Shown here: positions 16,404 to 25,793 of the stretch, piece after piece | Layout: each line of letters opens with the position of its first letter | Numbering within the stretch: position 1 is the stretch's first letter | Position numbers and translations under genes: made by a program | Source: Bacteroidota bacterium | GTDB lineage: Bacteria; Bacteroidota; Bacteroidia; Chitinophagales; Chitinophagaceae | Assembly (NCBI GenBank): GCA_023415275.1 | Contig: JAEZLJ010000051.1 | Span: forward strand, 1-55,153 | DNA: 55,153 nt | Reading direction: 5' to 3' | Notes under the pieces: model-generated | What the model was told of the DNA's origin: nothing | Database searches by the model: none | The model's input: the letters and a program-made list of their open reading frames with translations, nothing else

Positions 16404-16790
16404 CTAAGTTTTAATCTCTGTGCTGATGATGTGCAGTTTGGAATGGCCGACATTTTTCAATATGTGCGGCCCCAGCGGGCCTGTCCATAAGGCAGAAGAG
16501 GGAAGCGGCGGATTGGTAAGCGTTCTGGAATCAAGCAATACATTTCCCTTTTCGTCATACCGAATAAAGTCTGACCAGCTGATGACGTACAACGCTGCAG
16601 GGTAACGGTGTGTATGCAATTGAGTACTGTCGCCAGGTAATATGCAGGTATCCAGGACCCTCACCTTATCATTCTCAAATAATAATTGATGATGCGCCGG
16701 GTCAGCCTGCAAAGCATCCAGTTCCGAAGGCCATGTGATTTCATTGCTTACTAAGTGGGATTTATTTTCATGCTCCTCCATAAGTTTCAT
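16404..16790 (-). CDS. Cupin-fold protein
   Basis: The 128-residue protein has a single small cupin domain with motif 1 region LPGDSTQLHTHRYPAALYVI (two histidines for metal) and the second strand set near GPHILKNVGHSKLHII. It has no signal peptide. Such stand-alone cupins can be metal-dependent enzymes or binding proteins; no specific reaction can be assigned. It is convergent with the 49-aa gene, 22 bp apart. Confidence 0.75.
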   Translation of the reverse strand: MKLMEEHENKSHLVSNEITWPSELDALQADPAHHQLLFENDKVRVLDTCILPGDSTQLHTHRYPAALYVISWSDFIRYDEKGNVLLDSRTLTNPPLPSSALWTGPLGPHILKNVGHSKLHIISTEIKT

Positions 16791-16858
16791 TTTTATGGCC
16801 GATAACTAATGCATCCTTAGCCGAACGATTAACATGAATTCAGACAATGGCTCCTATT

Positions 16859-17722
16859 TCAATTAAATCTTCCGGTTCCTTCTATTTTGCGATAAGGATT
16901 CTTAAAAAAATCTGCAATGGTTTGGTTGAACTGGTCTTTGTAATAAATAGGTGTGGAATGGCCTGAGTTGGGCAGGATCCATAGATAAGATTTAGGTATG
17001 GATTCCGCAATCAGCAGTGTATGCCTGGGTAACAGCACATCATGGTCACCACCAATGACCAGAGTAGGACATTGAATGGTATGCAATTGCTCTATACTGA
17101 TATGCGGCTCGTAGGATAGTAAGTGCGCCAGTTTTCGGGCATTTTTTATTTGAGGGGTTTGCTCCATTTTAGCCAGTGTATCATTGTAATGCATCGCCCA
17201 ATTATAAACAAAAGGATCAACTGCCGTAGTATCGGGCCAGAGATTGGCGCCGGTGACTGCCAGCTTTTTTACCTTATCGGGGTGACGAATGGCCAGCAAC
17301 AGGCCATTGATACCACCATCGCTCCAACCTATCACATAGCAGGAGTCGAGGTGCAGAGACTCGAGCAAGGCATTAAGGTCATCTGCCATCATTTCATAGC
17401 TCAATGAATCACCCGCATCCAGTGACTTACCCTGTGCGCGGCTGTCGGCCAGGGTCACTTTATAGTTCCTGGAAAAATAAGGTATCTGGTATAGAAAGTT
17501 GTTGATAGAACCACCATTACCATGAATGATGAGTAACGGTGCTCCCTTGCCATAGGTCTCGTAATACATGTTCATACCACGGATCTTTGCATACTTACCC
17601 ACCTTAGCATTCCGGCCATAGATGGTGGTGTCAAAAGGAGAAGTTGCAGGTTCCTGGGCAGAAGTGTAGAATCCCATTAAACAGGTCATGGATGAAATAA
17701 GGAGGAGTCTTACGCTGTTCAT
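16859..17722 (-). CDS. Exported alpha/beta hydrolase
   Basis: The 287-residue protein has a signal peptide (ending FYTSAQ) and an alpha/beta hydrolase core: oxyanion-region HGNGGS (68-72), nucleophile elbow GWSDGG with Ser134, acid Asp228 in GGDHDVLLP and His255 in NSGHSTP. All three catalytic residues are present, so it is probably an active periplasmic esterase or lipase-like enzyme; substrate unknown. It lies 69 bp downstream of the next gene upstream on the strand, with a terminator in between, so it may have its own promoter. Confidence 0.85.
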   Translation of the reverse strand: MNSVRLLLISSMTCLMGFYTSAQEPATSPFDTTIYGRNAKVGKYAKIRGMNMYYETYGKGAPLLIIHGNGGSINNFLYQIPYFSRNYKVTLADSRAQGKSLDAGDSLSYEMMADDLNALLESLHLDSCYVIGWSDGGINGLLLAIRHPDKVKKLAVTGANLWPDTTAVDPFVYNWAMHYNDTLAKMEQTPQIKNARKLAHLLSYEPHISIEQLHTIQCPTLVIGGDHDVLLPRHTLLIAESIPKSYLWILPNSGHSTPIYYKDQFNQTIADFFKNPYRKIEGTGRFN

Positions 17723-17743
17723 TCTTTTAAGTTAGTGCAATTG

Positions 17744-17773
17744 TCAAAAAGAAGAGCCGGAAAATTCCGGCTC
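17744..17773 (-). terminator. Terminator after the DUF3108-like gene
   Basis: On the minus strand GAGCCGGAA / TTCCGGCTC forms a 9-bp stem with a two-base spacer and is followed by TTCTTTTTG. Confidence 0.7.
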
Positions 17774-17791
17774 ATTACAATTGCTTCATCA

Positions 17792-18544
17792 TCAAAATAG
17801 TTTTACCTTATACCGGAACCGACCCTTATAATATTCCTGCATTTTAACCACTTCCCTGGTTTTATCGGCGATCCAAAAAGTAGCATAACTCCCTGCCGCA
17901 TAATCTACGTGCAATAGCCAGCAGGGCACTTGTAAGCCACCGGGAAGCAATAGATTGTCTTTACCCGAAACTGTGAGCTTATAATAATCCGCTTTTTTGG
18001 TGCCCGGCTCATAAAAGGCAATGGCAAATTGCTGTCCTTTCTTTTTAAAAGGAAGCATTGGAAATATTTCAAGGTCCATGGGAAACTCAAAAGCCGGCGG
18101 ATCTAAAAGAACTTTGAATGAACTATCAGCAGCCGTGCGCCTGGCTTCTACCGGCACAGTAACCAGATTATTGGCAAAGGCAAAAGATACCAACGGCCTT
18201 CTATGATATTCTGCCTTATGGGTAAACGGCGCCAGTGTTTGCCTGTCACCCGTAGCCACTATATGCCCGATAAGTGTATCCTTTCGATACCAGCTCCATT
18301 CAAACTGGTAAATGTTCTTCCCTTCAGCATTTGTAGTGAAGCGGATGGTCCTGTCCCAGATATCAGCGCTGGTAATGCGATTGCCCAGGCTATCTTCAAA
18401 ATAAACTACGTAAGTGGACTTACCCTCTTTTAACAGGCTGGTATTTAATTTATGATTAGTGGTGTTTATGGTATCTACCTGTGCATTTACATGAATATGC
18501 AGGGATAGAACTAAGATAACTGAACCAAAAAACTTCATCTTCAT
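17792..18544 (-). CDS. Exported protein resembling DUF3108
   Basis: I place the start at ATG 18544, giving a signal peptide MKMKFFGSVILVLSLHIHVNAQ and 250 residues; an earlier in-frame ATG at 18589 adds a leader without signal character. The body is beta-rich and ends in VPCWLLHVDY and FWIADKTREVVKMQEYY, the kind of C-terminus seen in DUF3108-like periplasmic proteins where a substrate conversion is read out as DYAxG...FWIAxxTREVVK. The role is unknown. It is transcribed toward the alpha/beta hydrolase but separated from it by a terminator. Confidence 0.6.
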   Translation of the reverse strand: MKMKFFGSVILVLSLHIHVNAQVDTINTTNHKLNTSLLKEGKSTYVVYFEDSLGNRITSADIWDRTIRFTTNAEGKNIYQFEWSWYRKDTLIGHIVATGDRQTLAPFTHKAEYHRRPLVSFAFANNLVTVPVEARRTAADSSFKVLLDPPAFEFPMDLEIFPMLPFKKKGQQFAIAFYEPGTKKADYYKLTVSGKDNLLLPGGLQVPCWLLHVDYAAGSYATFWIADKTREVVKMQEYYKGRFRYKVKLF

Positions 18545-18659
18545 TTTTTCCGCAAAGCTAAGTGGACTATGATCGGAGCGAATTACCACTTATGTAATTG
18601 TATGTATAGTATAACCAGGTTGGGTATGCGCTGTAGCATAAGTCGTTTGATCTTTAAGA

Positions 18660-18855
18660 AGGTGAACCAGCTTTATTATGTCCATTATCGCTTAATTGGT
18701 TACCCCAGATCCCTTCTACATCGGGAAGACAGGTAAGAAAAAGCATGTTCGCAGTTGGGACTATAACCGAAGATCTAAACCCGATAATGAATTACTGCTA
18801 CACCTAATAAACGACCTTCAATCAAAGTTTTTTAATTTTTCCTTTTGACTTTTGA
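18660..18855 (+). pseudogene. Possible frameshifted GIY-YIG nuclease-like fragment
   Basis: In one frame the DNA reads VNQLYYVHYRLIGYP before going out of register; in another frame it continues DPFYIGKTGKKKHVRSWDYN and NELLLHLINDLQS. Joined, YYVHYR...PFYIGKTG...KHVRSW has the order and spacing of the first strands of FYIGKG-type GIY-YIG domains. A start is not clear and the rest of the domain is gone, so it is presumably decayed. The identification rests on motif memory only and could be coincidence. Confidence 0.35.
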
Positions 18856-18866
18856 CTTTACTTAAT

Positions 18867-18894
18867 AAAAAAAGCCACCTCCTAAGAGATGGCT
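18867..18894 (-). terminator. Terminator after the M1 aminopeptidase gene
   Basis: On the minus strand AGCCATCTC pairs with GAGGTGGCT (one G-T wobble) around TTAG and runs into seven T residues. Confidence 0.85.
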
Positions 18895-18914
18895 CGTTAC
18901 TATTAACCAAATGA

Positions 18915-21386
18915 TCAGAATGCCTTTTTAGATAATGTACTTTCAATGTATTCTGCCAGTTCTGACTGGCCATTGGCAGTCTTTTGTTTTTGTACATTGC
19001 GCAGCAAGCCTTCTACAAAACCTGCTACCTGGTCGCGGAATGATTCCGGAACCTGGGCTACTAAGTTAAGGATATCATCAACACCTCTCTTAAATGTAGT
19101 GGCAGATTTTACCTTGCCCAGGAAATCAGCCAGTGGCCTGATGGCCTCAAACTTACCCTGGCTAAGGGGCATGTCCTCAAAGTTTTTCAGGATCACTTCA
19201 GCGGAAGTTTCATCACCATACTTGATCAATATTTTAGTGATAGTGCTTCCCAGCTTGCCTTTGGCAGGCTGTGTCATCAAGCGCTTAGCTTCTGAGAAGG
19301 CCGCTACACTATCAATCTTGGCTAAGGCCTCCAGGCTATTGCCTGCAACGCTGTAGGAAGAATCGTTGACAGCTGCCTGGAACAAGCTTTTATAGTTTGC
19401 AGATTTCAGATCGCCTAACTTAGCGATAGCAGCAGCCCTTACAGGGCGGCTTTTGTCCTTTACAGCTATTTCTGCCAGTTGTTTTTCAGCCATAGTACGC
19501 ACCTGCTCCTTTTGCATATCCAGCTTGCTGATGGCGTAGCTGCGCAGGCCAGCGAACGGGTCTTTCATGGCCATCTCTAAAATTTGTGCAGCTGTTCTTT
19601 CCGCGGCATTCTTAGCAGCTACATCAATTGCTTCTCTCCTGTCAATATAATTGAGCGCATGAGCATATTGATAGGCATATTCATCCAGAGATTTATTCTC
19701 AGTGCGCTGAGCTACCAGGATCTTATCGGCATCGAAGCTTACCCATTGCGGCTGGGTGGCTGAAGGAAAATTAAAAGTGTCAGCTTTTTCTTTTACCCAT
19801 ACCGTATAGCGTGTAGGCTTATTAGCCGACCATACATCTACAGTTACCGGCAGCGTAAATAAGTTATTGCTATCCTGCGTTTGCTGCACCACCATGCGCA
19901 CCTGTTTAGCTGCTGCATCATAATTGGTGGCTACGTTCAGCTTTGGATGTCCATTGCCATAGTACCACTGATTGAAGAACCAGTTAAGGTCTTTACCAGT
20001 TACTTCTTCAAAGGCCAGACGCAGCTGCTGTGCTTCGCCATTCTTATATTTATTGGTGTTCAGGTATAGATTCAATGATTTGAAGAAGGCGCTGTCACCT
20101 ACAAAGTGACGCAGCATTTGCAGAATGCCTCCACCCTTATTATAGCTTACACCATCAAATACATCTTCCTGGTTGTTGTAATGAAAACGCACTAGATCTT
20201 TTTTCTCGCTGTTGCTATTGTAATAACCCTGCAAGGAACCATAGCGTTCTGCATAACCTTCATCTTTGCCATATTTGAATTCATTCCATAGCTGTGAACC
20301 CAATGTAGCAAAGGATTCGTTCATAGTAATGTTGCTCCAGCTTTCTGCAGTCACATAGTCGCCAAACCACTGGTGAAACAGTTCGTGTGCAATCACTTCT
20401 TCCCAACGGTTGCCATCTGTGAGTTCACGTGCATCCTGCTGGGCCGATTCCTGGTGCAAGGTGGCGGTGGTATTTTCCATAGCGCCGCTCACATAATCAC
20501 GACCCACGATCTGCGCATACTTCACCCAGGGAAAATCTACGCCTGTAAGACGTGAGAACAGGGCGATCATCTCGGGTGTCAATCCAAATATCTTGCGTGC
20601 TACAGGAGCATACTCCTTTTCTACATAATAGCTTACTTCCTTATCCTTGTACTTATCCTTGATTACGGCATAATCACCTACACCCATAAAGAAAAGGTAG
20701 GGCGAGTGAGGCTGATCCATTTTCCAATGGTCGGTGCGGGTGCCATCGCTATTTGTTTTCTGGCTCACCAACTTACCATTGCTTAGGGTCACATATTTTG
20801 CGGGAACGGTCATCAGGATCTCGTTCGTGGTCTTTTGGTTAGGCTTGTCAATAGTAGGAACCCATACGGATGTGGCCTCCGTTTCTCCCTGGGTCCATAT
20901 CTGTGTAGGCTTGTCTTTTTCTTTACCCAATGGGTTAATAAAATACAATCCCTTGGCATCTGTGATAGCAGAACTGCCTTTGCCTGTAAATTCATTAGGC
21001 TTGGCGGTGTAGTCTATATATACAGTATAGGGCTCGCCACCTTTATATGTCTTATCAAGACGTATATTAAGTACCCAGCCATTGTAGGTATACTTCAATG
21101 GGTTGTTCTTAGTGCCCTTTACAATAGACACGGATTTGATATCCATAGCTTTGGCATCAAGGGCCAATGAATCGGTGGCATAAAAATGGGGCTTCAGTGT
21201 AATCCAGACCTTGCCATTCAATTGTGATTTGGAATAATCAAAGCGAGCATCAAGCTTGGTATGAACCAGGTCGTTGATCTTTTCAGGGGTAGCCCGGTAT
21301 TCTTTAGAAACCTCTTTTGGCGCCTCCTGTGAAAAAGCAATGGTAAAACTTAAAAAACAAAAACTTAGCAGGGCATATCGTTTCAT
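18915..21386 (-). CDS. M1 family zinc aminopeptidase
   Basis: The 823-residue protein has a signal peptide (ending AFSQ), the substrate-binding GAMEN motif (residues 301-305), and the zinc site HELFH (His334, Glu335, His338) followed after 18 residues by Glu357 (NITMNESFA). The C-terminal 250 residues are helical repeats of HEAT type (AIAKLGDLKSANYK, ALAKIDSVAAFSEA). It should be a periplasmic or outer-membrane-associated aminopeptidase removing N-terminal residues from peptides. A TAGATTTG -7 element lies 18 nt before the ATG and a terminator follows the gene, so it is monocistronic. Confidence 0.95.
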   Translation of the reverse strand: MKRYALLSFCFLSFTIAFSQEAPKEVSKEYRATPEKINDLVHTKLDARFDYSKSQLNGKVWITLKPHFYATDSLALDAKAMDIKSVSIVKGTKNNPLKYTYNGWVLNIRLDKTYKGGEPYTVYIDYTAKPNEFTGKGSSAITDAKGLYFINPLGKEKDKPTQIWTQGETEATSVWVPTIDKPNQKTTNEILMTVPAKYVTLSNGKLVSQKTNSDGTRTDHWKMDQPHSPYLFFMGVGDYAVIKDKYKDKEVSYYVEKEYAPVARKIFGLTPEMIALFSRLTGVDFPWVKYAQIVGRDYVSGAMENTTATLHQESAQQDARELTDGNRWEEVIAHELFHQWFGDYVTAESWSNITMNESFATLGSQLWNEFKYGKDEGYAERYGSLQGYYNSNSEKKDLVRFHYNNQEDVFDGVSYNKGGGILQMLRHFVGDSAFFKSLNLYLNTNKYKNGEAQQLRLAFEEVTGKDLNWFFNQWYYGNGHPKLNVATNYDAAAKQVRMVVQQTQDSNNLFTLPVTVDVWSANKPTRYTVWVKEKADTFNFPSATQPQWVSFDADKILVAQRTENKSLDEYAYQYAHALNYIDRREAIDVAAKNAAERTAAQILEMAMKDPFAGLRSYAISKLDMQKEQVRTMAEKQLAEIAVKDKSRPVRAAAIAKLGDLKSANYKSLFQAAVNDSSYSVAGNSLEALAKIDSVAAFSEAKRLMTQPAKGKLGSTITKILIKYGDETSAEVILKNFEDMPLSQGKFEAIRPLADFLGKVKSATTFKRGVDDILNLVAQVPESFRDQVAGFVEGLLRNVQKQKTANGQSELAEYIESTLSKKAF

Positions 21387-21404
21387 GATACAATTTTAGT
21401 GTCG

Positions 21405-21412
21405 CAAATCTA
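21405..21412 (-). promoter_or_regulatory. -7 element TAGATTTG upstream of the M1 aminopeptidase
   Basis: Exact match to TAnnTTTG on the minus strand, 18 nt before the ATG. No TTTG at the -33 distance is evident. Confidence 0.45.
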
Positions 21413-21517
21413 AGGTTTATGGCTGGGCATGCCACCATTTTTGATAAGTGGTAGTTGCCTGATATAAAAGGTTTGGCCATTCCCATGCAACACTATATTG
21501 ACCTATTCCGTTAAGTA

Positions 21518-21928
21518 CTATTTCTTTTCGCCCAATGAAAACCAATTGCCTGAATCATCCAGGAATAATGCTTCGTAACCATAAAACTCTTTGGTGGGGG
21601 GCTTTTTAAACACTACCCCCTTAGCCTGCAGTTCTTCATACGTGGCTTTCAGGTCATCACACTCAAACACGCCAAAACCAAAGGTTCCCTTCTTTACCAG
21701 TTCCCGCATCTGGGCGGCGGCCTCACCCTTAAACATCATTCCTTCATCGATAGCCATGAGTGTGATCTCCAGTTCGGGTTGGGCCGGCGGACAAACGGTG
21801 AGCCAGCGCATGCCTGGACCCATGGAAGCATCTGTATGCACTTTAAAGCCAAGCTTATTGACGTAAAAATCATAGGCGCTGTCCTGGTTCAAAACAAAAA
21901 TGCTGACATGATTCATTTTAGTGATCAT
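21518..21928 (-). CDS. VOC-superfamily (glyoxalase/bleomycin-resistance-like) protein
   Basis: The 136-residue protein has the betaalphabetabetabeta glyoxalase fold twice: NHVSIFVLNQDSAYDFYVNK at the start and FGVFECDDLKATYEELQAKG in the middle, ending EALFLDDSGNWFSL. Members bind a metal and act on varied small molecules; no specific substrate is visible. It lies 41 bp downstream of a short AraC-type regulator gene on the same strand, an arrangement common in Bacteroidota, and is probably in that regulator's operon. Confidence 0.88.
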   Translation of the reverse strand: MITKMNHVSIFVLNQDSAYDFYVNKLGFKVHTDASMGPGMRWLTVCPPAQPELEITLMAIDEGMMFKGEAAAQMRELVKKGTFGFGVFECDDLKATYEELQAKGVVFKKPPTKEFYGYEALFLDDSGNWFSLGEKK

Positions 21929-21969
21929 ACTTGTTGATTTAGAGTTGAAACCGCAAATTGGATAACTTA

Positions 21970-22440
21970 TCAGGCATTGTTTTCTTCAAAATTGCTATTC
22001 TTCCACCCTTTCTGTTCCGCAAAGCATCCGGGTATAAAATATAAAGGCTGCTCTTTGATAGCCATTGTCCTTTCTATCATCTTTTTACGATACAATGAAG
22101 GATTTAAACCCGTACGCCGTTTAAATAGCATGGTAAATGATCCAAGGCTCTCAAAGCCTACATCAAAACAGGCATGACTAACTGATTGTCCCGCACCAAG
22201 AAGCTCCATGGCTTTCTCTATTCGCAATTGGGTGCGGTATTGGTGAGGGGTTTGGCCATAGACCGATTTGAAAAGCCTGATGAAATGAAATTTGGAGAAC
22301 AGGGCCTCATCTGCGATATCATCCAGGTCAATGGGTTCAACATAATGACTGTCTATAAACAGTTTAGCCTGGACCACCCTTTTGTATAGATACATGCCTG
22401 GATACATTGCTGGTTCTTTACTGAGAACTGCTGACATCAT
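21970..22440 (-). CDS. Short AraC-family transcriptional regulator
   Basis: The 156-residue protein is little more than the AraC DNA-binding domain (two helix-turn-helix units, about residues 22-125): SKFHFIRLFKSVYGQTPHQY and SFTMLFKRRTGLNPSLYRKK. There is no N-terminal sensing domain, so ligand control is not obvious. It precedes the VOC gene by 41 bp and probably regulates its own operon. Start ATG 22440 is chosen; later Met codons are possible. Confidence 0.9.
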   Translation of the reverse strand: MMSAVLSKEPAMYPGMYLYKRVVQAKLFIDSHYVEPIDLDDIADEALFSKFHFIRLFKSVYGQTPHQYRTQLRIEKAMELLGAGQSVSHACFDVGFESLGSFTMLFKRRTGLNPSLYRKKMIERTMAIKEQPLYFIPGCFAEQKGWKNSNFEENNA

Positions 22441-22476
22441 GAAGTTACAGAATAGGCTACATCATTTCAACGATGA

Positions 22477-23544
22477 TTAACGAGCAAAATTCCAGACTTC
22501 CACCGTTTTATCAGCACTGGCGGTGGCTATAATATGGCCATTGTGGCTAAAGGCTACGTCATTTACATCATTGGCGTGGTGCGCAAAGGTTTGAAGCAAC
22601 TCACCGGTATTTACCTTCCATAACCTGGCGGAAACGCCTTTGTTGACCCTGGAGTCCCCGAAGAAATTTTGAAGCAGCTCACCGATCATAGGTTTATCCC
22701 TGCCTCCTGTTAACAGCCATTGGTCATCCGGACTAAAAGCCACTGCCTGAACATGTTCAGGCACAGACATTTTCCTGGACAAGCTCCAGTTACCTGTATT
22801 CCATAACCTTATGGTTTTATCATCGCTGGTGCTGGCAAGCAGCTTTCCATCGTGGCTGAAGCAGATATCTACCACTGTTTCCGTATGGGAAGTATTATTC
22901 AGGATCAATGTCCCATCCGCAACATTCCATATTTTAAAACTTCCGTCAAAACTGCAGGAAGCCAGTTGATTTCCATCAGGACTGAATCTTACGGACCAGA
23001 TGATTCTTTGATGCCCTGGTAACTGGTGTAGTAAGCGGCCCGTGCCAATTTCCCAGATGCGAACAATCTTGTCGTCACCAGCGCTGGCCAGTTTAGTGCC
23101 ATCAGGATTGAAAGCCACGGTCCATACAGTGCCCTGGTGGCCAGTTAGTTCTTTTAGTAAAGCTCCGTCGCTCAAACGAAATAACCGCACCTTTGAATCA
23201 TAACTTCCTGTGGCCACATAATTCCCATCCGCACTAAGGTCCATATAAGCAATACCCTCAGGCTGGGAGAAAGTTTGTATTACTTTACATGTGCTTCGAT
23301 TCCACAGTTTAACTGTATGGTCCACGCTGGAGCTTACCAGTAAGGAGTCATGAGGTAAAAACCGGACTGCAGTAACTATTTCCTTATGGCCTGTAAAAGA
23401 AAGCCCGGGCTTTAACAGCCCTTTATCTACCCTTGGTGATTGATAAATGAACTGGTAATAACATAAGACCAGGAGAACCAGCGCCAGAGGTATTGATATG
23501 TATAAATGCCTTTTATGGCTAATGTTTCCAGATTTGTTCTTCAT
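22477..23544 (-). CDS. Membrane-anchored WD40-repeat protein
   Basis: The 355-residue protein has one N-terminal membrane helix (about residues 13-31) followed by seven WD40-like blades ending in characteristic VKLWN, VRIWE, FKIWN, IRLWN and VEVWN. It should form a seven-bladed propeller facing the periplasm or, if inverted, the cytoplasm, and act as an interaction platform. WD40 proteins of this type are common in Chitinophagaceae, mostly uncharacterised. One blade carries an insertion around the DKPMIGELLQNFFGDSRVNK segment. It is divergent from the M23 gene with 233 bp between starts, in which I see no clear promoter. Confidence 0.88.
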   Translation of the reverse strand: MKNKSGNISHKRHLYISIPLALVLLVLCYYQFIYQSPRVDKGLLKPGLSFTGHKEIVTAVRFLPHDSLLVSSSVDHTVKLWNRSTCKVIQTFSQPEGIAYMDLSADGNYVATGSYDSKVRLFRLSDGALLKELTGHQGTVWTVAFNPDGTKLASAGDDKIVRIWEIGTGRLLHQLPGHQRIIWSVRFSPDGNQLASCSFDGSFKIWNVADGTLILNNTSHTETVVDICFSHDGKLLASTSDDKTIRLWNTGNWSLSRKMSVPEHVQAVAFSPDDQWLLTGGRDKPMIGELLQNFFGDSRVNKGVSARLWKVNTGELLQTFAHHANDVNDVAFSHNGHIIATASADKTVEVWNFAR

Positions 23545-23777
23545 AAAGTTGGCATGTTAGGGGCTACGGTTATTAAAGCGAATAGCAGTAAGAAATCATT
23601 TTATCTTTCCTGTGAAAGATCCGGCTTGCAAAATAATTCCCAGGGCCAGGAATTTCCAGGATGAGTGAAGAATGCTTGTAAACAGGGATAGCACAGGCTT
23701 TATGGCTGTTTAAAGACATCCTTAATACTTTCTTCACGAATTCCGGCTTCAGCTTTGCTGATGGTGGCGCACTGACT

Positions 23778-24935
23778 ATGAAAAATACACTTACCTTATT
23801 ACTCCTGCTTTCCGCCATGGTTATTGCCTGCAGTTCGCCCATCAAGGGTTTGTTTGGAAAAAAGACCCCACATGAACAATATGCAGACAAGCTGGATGAT
23901 AAAGACCTGGAGAAAACACCTGAAGGGCGACAATGGCTGGCGGCTTCGCAAAAAGCACTGTCCAATCCAGCTTCCATAGAGATTCCATACAGCCAACAAG
24001 GCTATTTCCATGCTGATAAGGCCCGTGCATTGGGCCTGGAGTTCACAGCTCAAGCCGGTGAACGTATCAGCTTTACTATCAACCATAAAAATGAGCCTGG
24101 CTTAAACATGTATGTTGACTTATTCCGAGCCGGTAGTTTATCAGAGCCTGTTCTTTCCGCAGATACAGCTACTACTACCTTCAATTTCGACGTAGATGAA
24201 ACCGGCCCATTTATTTTAAGGTTACAACCCGAATTGTTCCGCACAGGTGGTTACAACCTTACCATATCCATTGGTCCTTCATTGGGATTTCCTGTCACTG
24301 ATCCAAAGGCCAGGGTAGAAAGCGTTTGGGGCGACAGGCGCGATGGCGGAAAAAGAAAACACGAAGGCATTGATATTTTCGCCAAAAAAGGCTCACCAGC
24401 TATTGCAGCTGTGGATGGCGTAGTAACTGGGGTTAAAGAGGGAGGATTGGGTGGTAAAGTGGTATGGATGAAAGTCAACGATAAAAATATTTATCTCTAT
24501 TATGCACACCTTGATAAGCAACTGGTGGAAACAGGGCAATCCGTGCAAAAAGGTGATGTTCTGGGACAGGTAGGCAATACTGGTAATGCCCGGCATACGC
24601 CCTCCCATCTTCATTTTGGTGTATATACTTCTGAAGGCCCTATTAACCCCCTGCCTTTTGTCAATAAAGAATCGAAGGAAGCACCGCAATTGCCGGCCAG
24701 GTCCCTGGCCGGCTATTTAAAGATGACCAAAAAAGATAAAGCTACTGATGGCAGTGTTATACCCGCTAATACCCTGCTTGTACCTTTGGCTGTTCATTCA
24801 AAGGGATACATTGCCGAACTTCTGAATGGCCAACAGGTAATAGTGCCTTTAAACGGTGTGCAATTGATAAAGGGACCTGTAAAACCCTCTAACGCTATTG
24901 CTAACAACAGCCAGGAAGCCTCAAAAAGATCCTGA
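23778..24935 (+). CDS. M23 family metallopeptidase lipoprotein
   Basis: The 385-residue protein has a lipoprotein signal (VIAC, Cys18), an all-beta N-terminal domain (about 75-170), and an M23 peptidase domain with zinc ligands His196 and Asp200 (KHEGID), His245 (YAHLD) and the HLHFG motif (His278/His280). It should be a periplasmic DD- or LD-endopeptidase acting on peptidoglycan crosslinks. The C-terminal 80 residues are a small beta domain. Convergent with the deacetylase gene, the two stop codons being 6 bp apart. Confidence 0.9.
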   Translation: MKNTLTLLLLLSAMVIACSSPIKGLFGKKTPHEQYADKLDDKDLEKTPEGRQWLAASQKALSNPASIEIPYSQQGYFHADKARALGLEFTAQAGERISFTINHKNEPGLNMYVDLFRAGSLSEPVLSADTATTTFNFDVDETGPFILRLQPELFRTGGYNLTISIGPSLGFPVTDPKARVESVWGDRRDGGKRKHEGIDIFAKKGSPAIAAVDGVVTGVKEGGLGGKVVWMKVNDKNIYLYYAHLDKQLVETGQSVQKGDVLGQVGNTGNARHTPSHLHFGVYTSEGPINPLPFVNKESKEAPQLPARSLAGYLKMTKKDKATDGSVIPANTLLVPLAVHSKGYIAELLNGQQVIVPLNGVQLIKGPVKPSNAIANNSQEASKRS

Positions 24936-24941
24936 GGAAGA

Positions 24942-25793
24942 TCACTGGTTTTTGACAGGCAGATCCTTATATCCAATTAGTATTATGCCTTTCTTTTTTA
25001 TATAGGCTTTTACTTTTGCACTGGTAAACAGGTCTGTGACACCTTGCCGGTCCCTGGCCACGTTTTCATACCCTTTATGAAATACAGCCCTTAGCTCTTC
25101 ATTATCATAACCCGGGTGATCTATGAACAAATAAGTTTTACCAGGTTGCAATTTGTCCAACCCTTTCAGGAAGCTGGCAATTTTTTGTACACTGGTAGCT
25201 GAAGGGCCATCATAGCCAGTATAAGCTACTGCATTTTCATCAAGGTCTATATCAATCTTGTATTCTTTAGCCAGCCTTCGGGTCATGGCTGCTACTTCGG
25301 GCGACAGTTCGGTACACCACATATGCGAAGAGAGGTGACTGATACGCGGTATATTCTTCATTGCGAGTTCTATCTGGGCACGAAACTCCTTCTCTATATC
25401 AGCAATATTCCATTTGTTTTCCTTGAGTGACTGGCCCGGGTAAGCCTTATGGGGATCGACCATTGGAAAGAAGTAGCCATTACTGTCGCACAGACTTTTG
25501 GCATCCGTCAATGGCCTCCATTTGATATTTTCCCATTCACTGGTGATGGCCAGGTGTACGCCCACATCTACCCCCGGATTCTCCTTTAATATTTTCACTG
25601 CCTCCGGAAACCATGGAGAAGGAACAATGACCTCGATAGATCTTTCAATGCCCTGCTGGTAAGATTTGATCAGCGCTTTATTTCCGGAATGAGTATAGCC
25701 CATATCATCGCCCCGCACCAATAAGCGAATGGGCTGGGCATGCACCAACAGGTTTATCAATATCAACAAGAAAATACTGAATAATCTTTTCAT
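24942..25793 (-). CDS. Exported YdjC/ChbG-type carbohydrate deacetylase
   Basis: The 283-residue protein has a signal peptide (ending LLVHAQ) and the ChbG/HpnK deacetylase motifs: RGDDMGYTH with Asp29/Asp30, VDVGVHLAITSEW, and HLSSHMWC. Family members remove N-acetyl groups from disaccharides or related glycosyl units using a divalent metal. Export to the periplasm is unusual compared with cytosolic ChbG, and fits turnover of external or cell-wall oligosaccharides, but the substrate is unknown. Convergent with the M23 lipoprotein. Confidence 0.88.
   Translation of the reverse strand: MKRLFSIFLLILINLLVHAQPIRLLVRGDDMGYTHSGNKALIKSYQQGIERSIEVIVPSPWFPEAVKILKENPGVDVGVHLAITSEWENIKWRPLTDAKSLCDSNGYFFPMVDPHKAYPGQSLKENKWNIADIEKEFRAQIELAMKNIPRISHLSSHMWCTELSPEVAAMTRRLAKEYKIDIDLDENAVAYTGYDGPSATSVQKIASFLKGLDKLQPGKTYLFIDHPGYDNEELRAVFHKGYENVARDRQGVTDLFTSAKVKAYIKKKGIILIGYKDLPVKNQ

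Larger units (their letters stand above)
18545..18914. other. Intergenic region with a possible GIY-YIG gene remnant
   Basis: 370 bp between a minus-strand exported protein and the minus-strand aminopeptidase. It contains the possible pseudogene at 18660-18855, a CTTTTGA heptamer repeat (18842-18863) and the aminopeptidase terminator. No promoter is evident. Confidence 0.5.
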
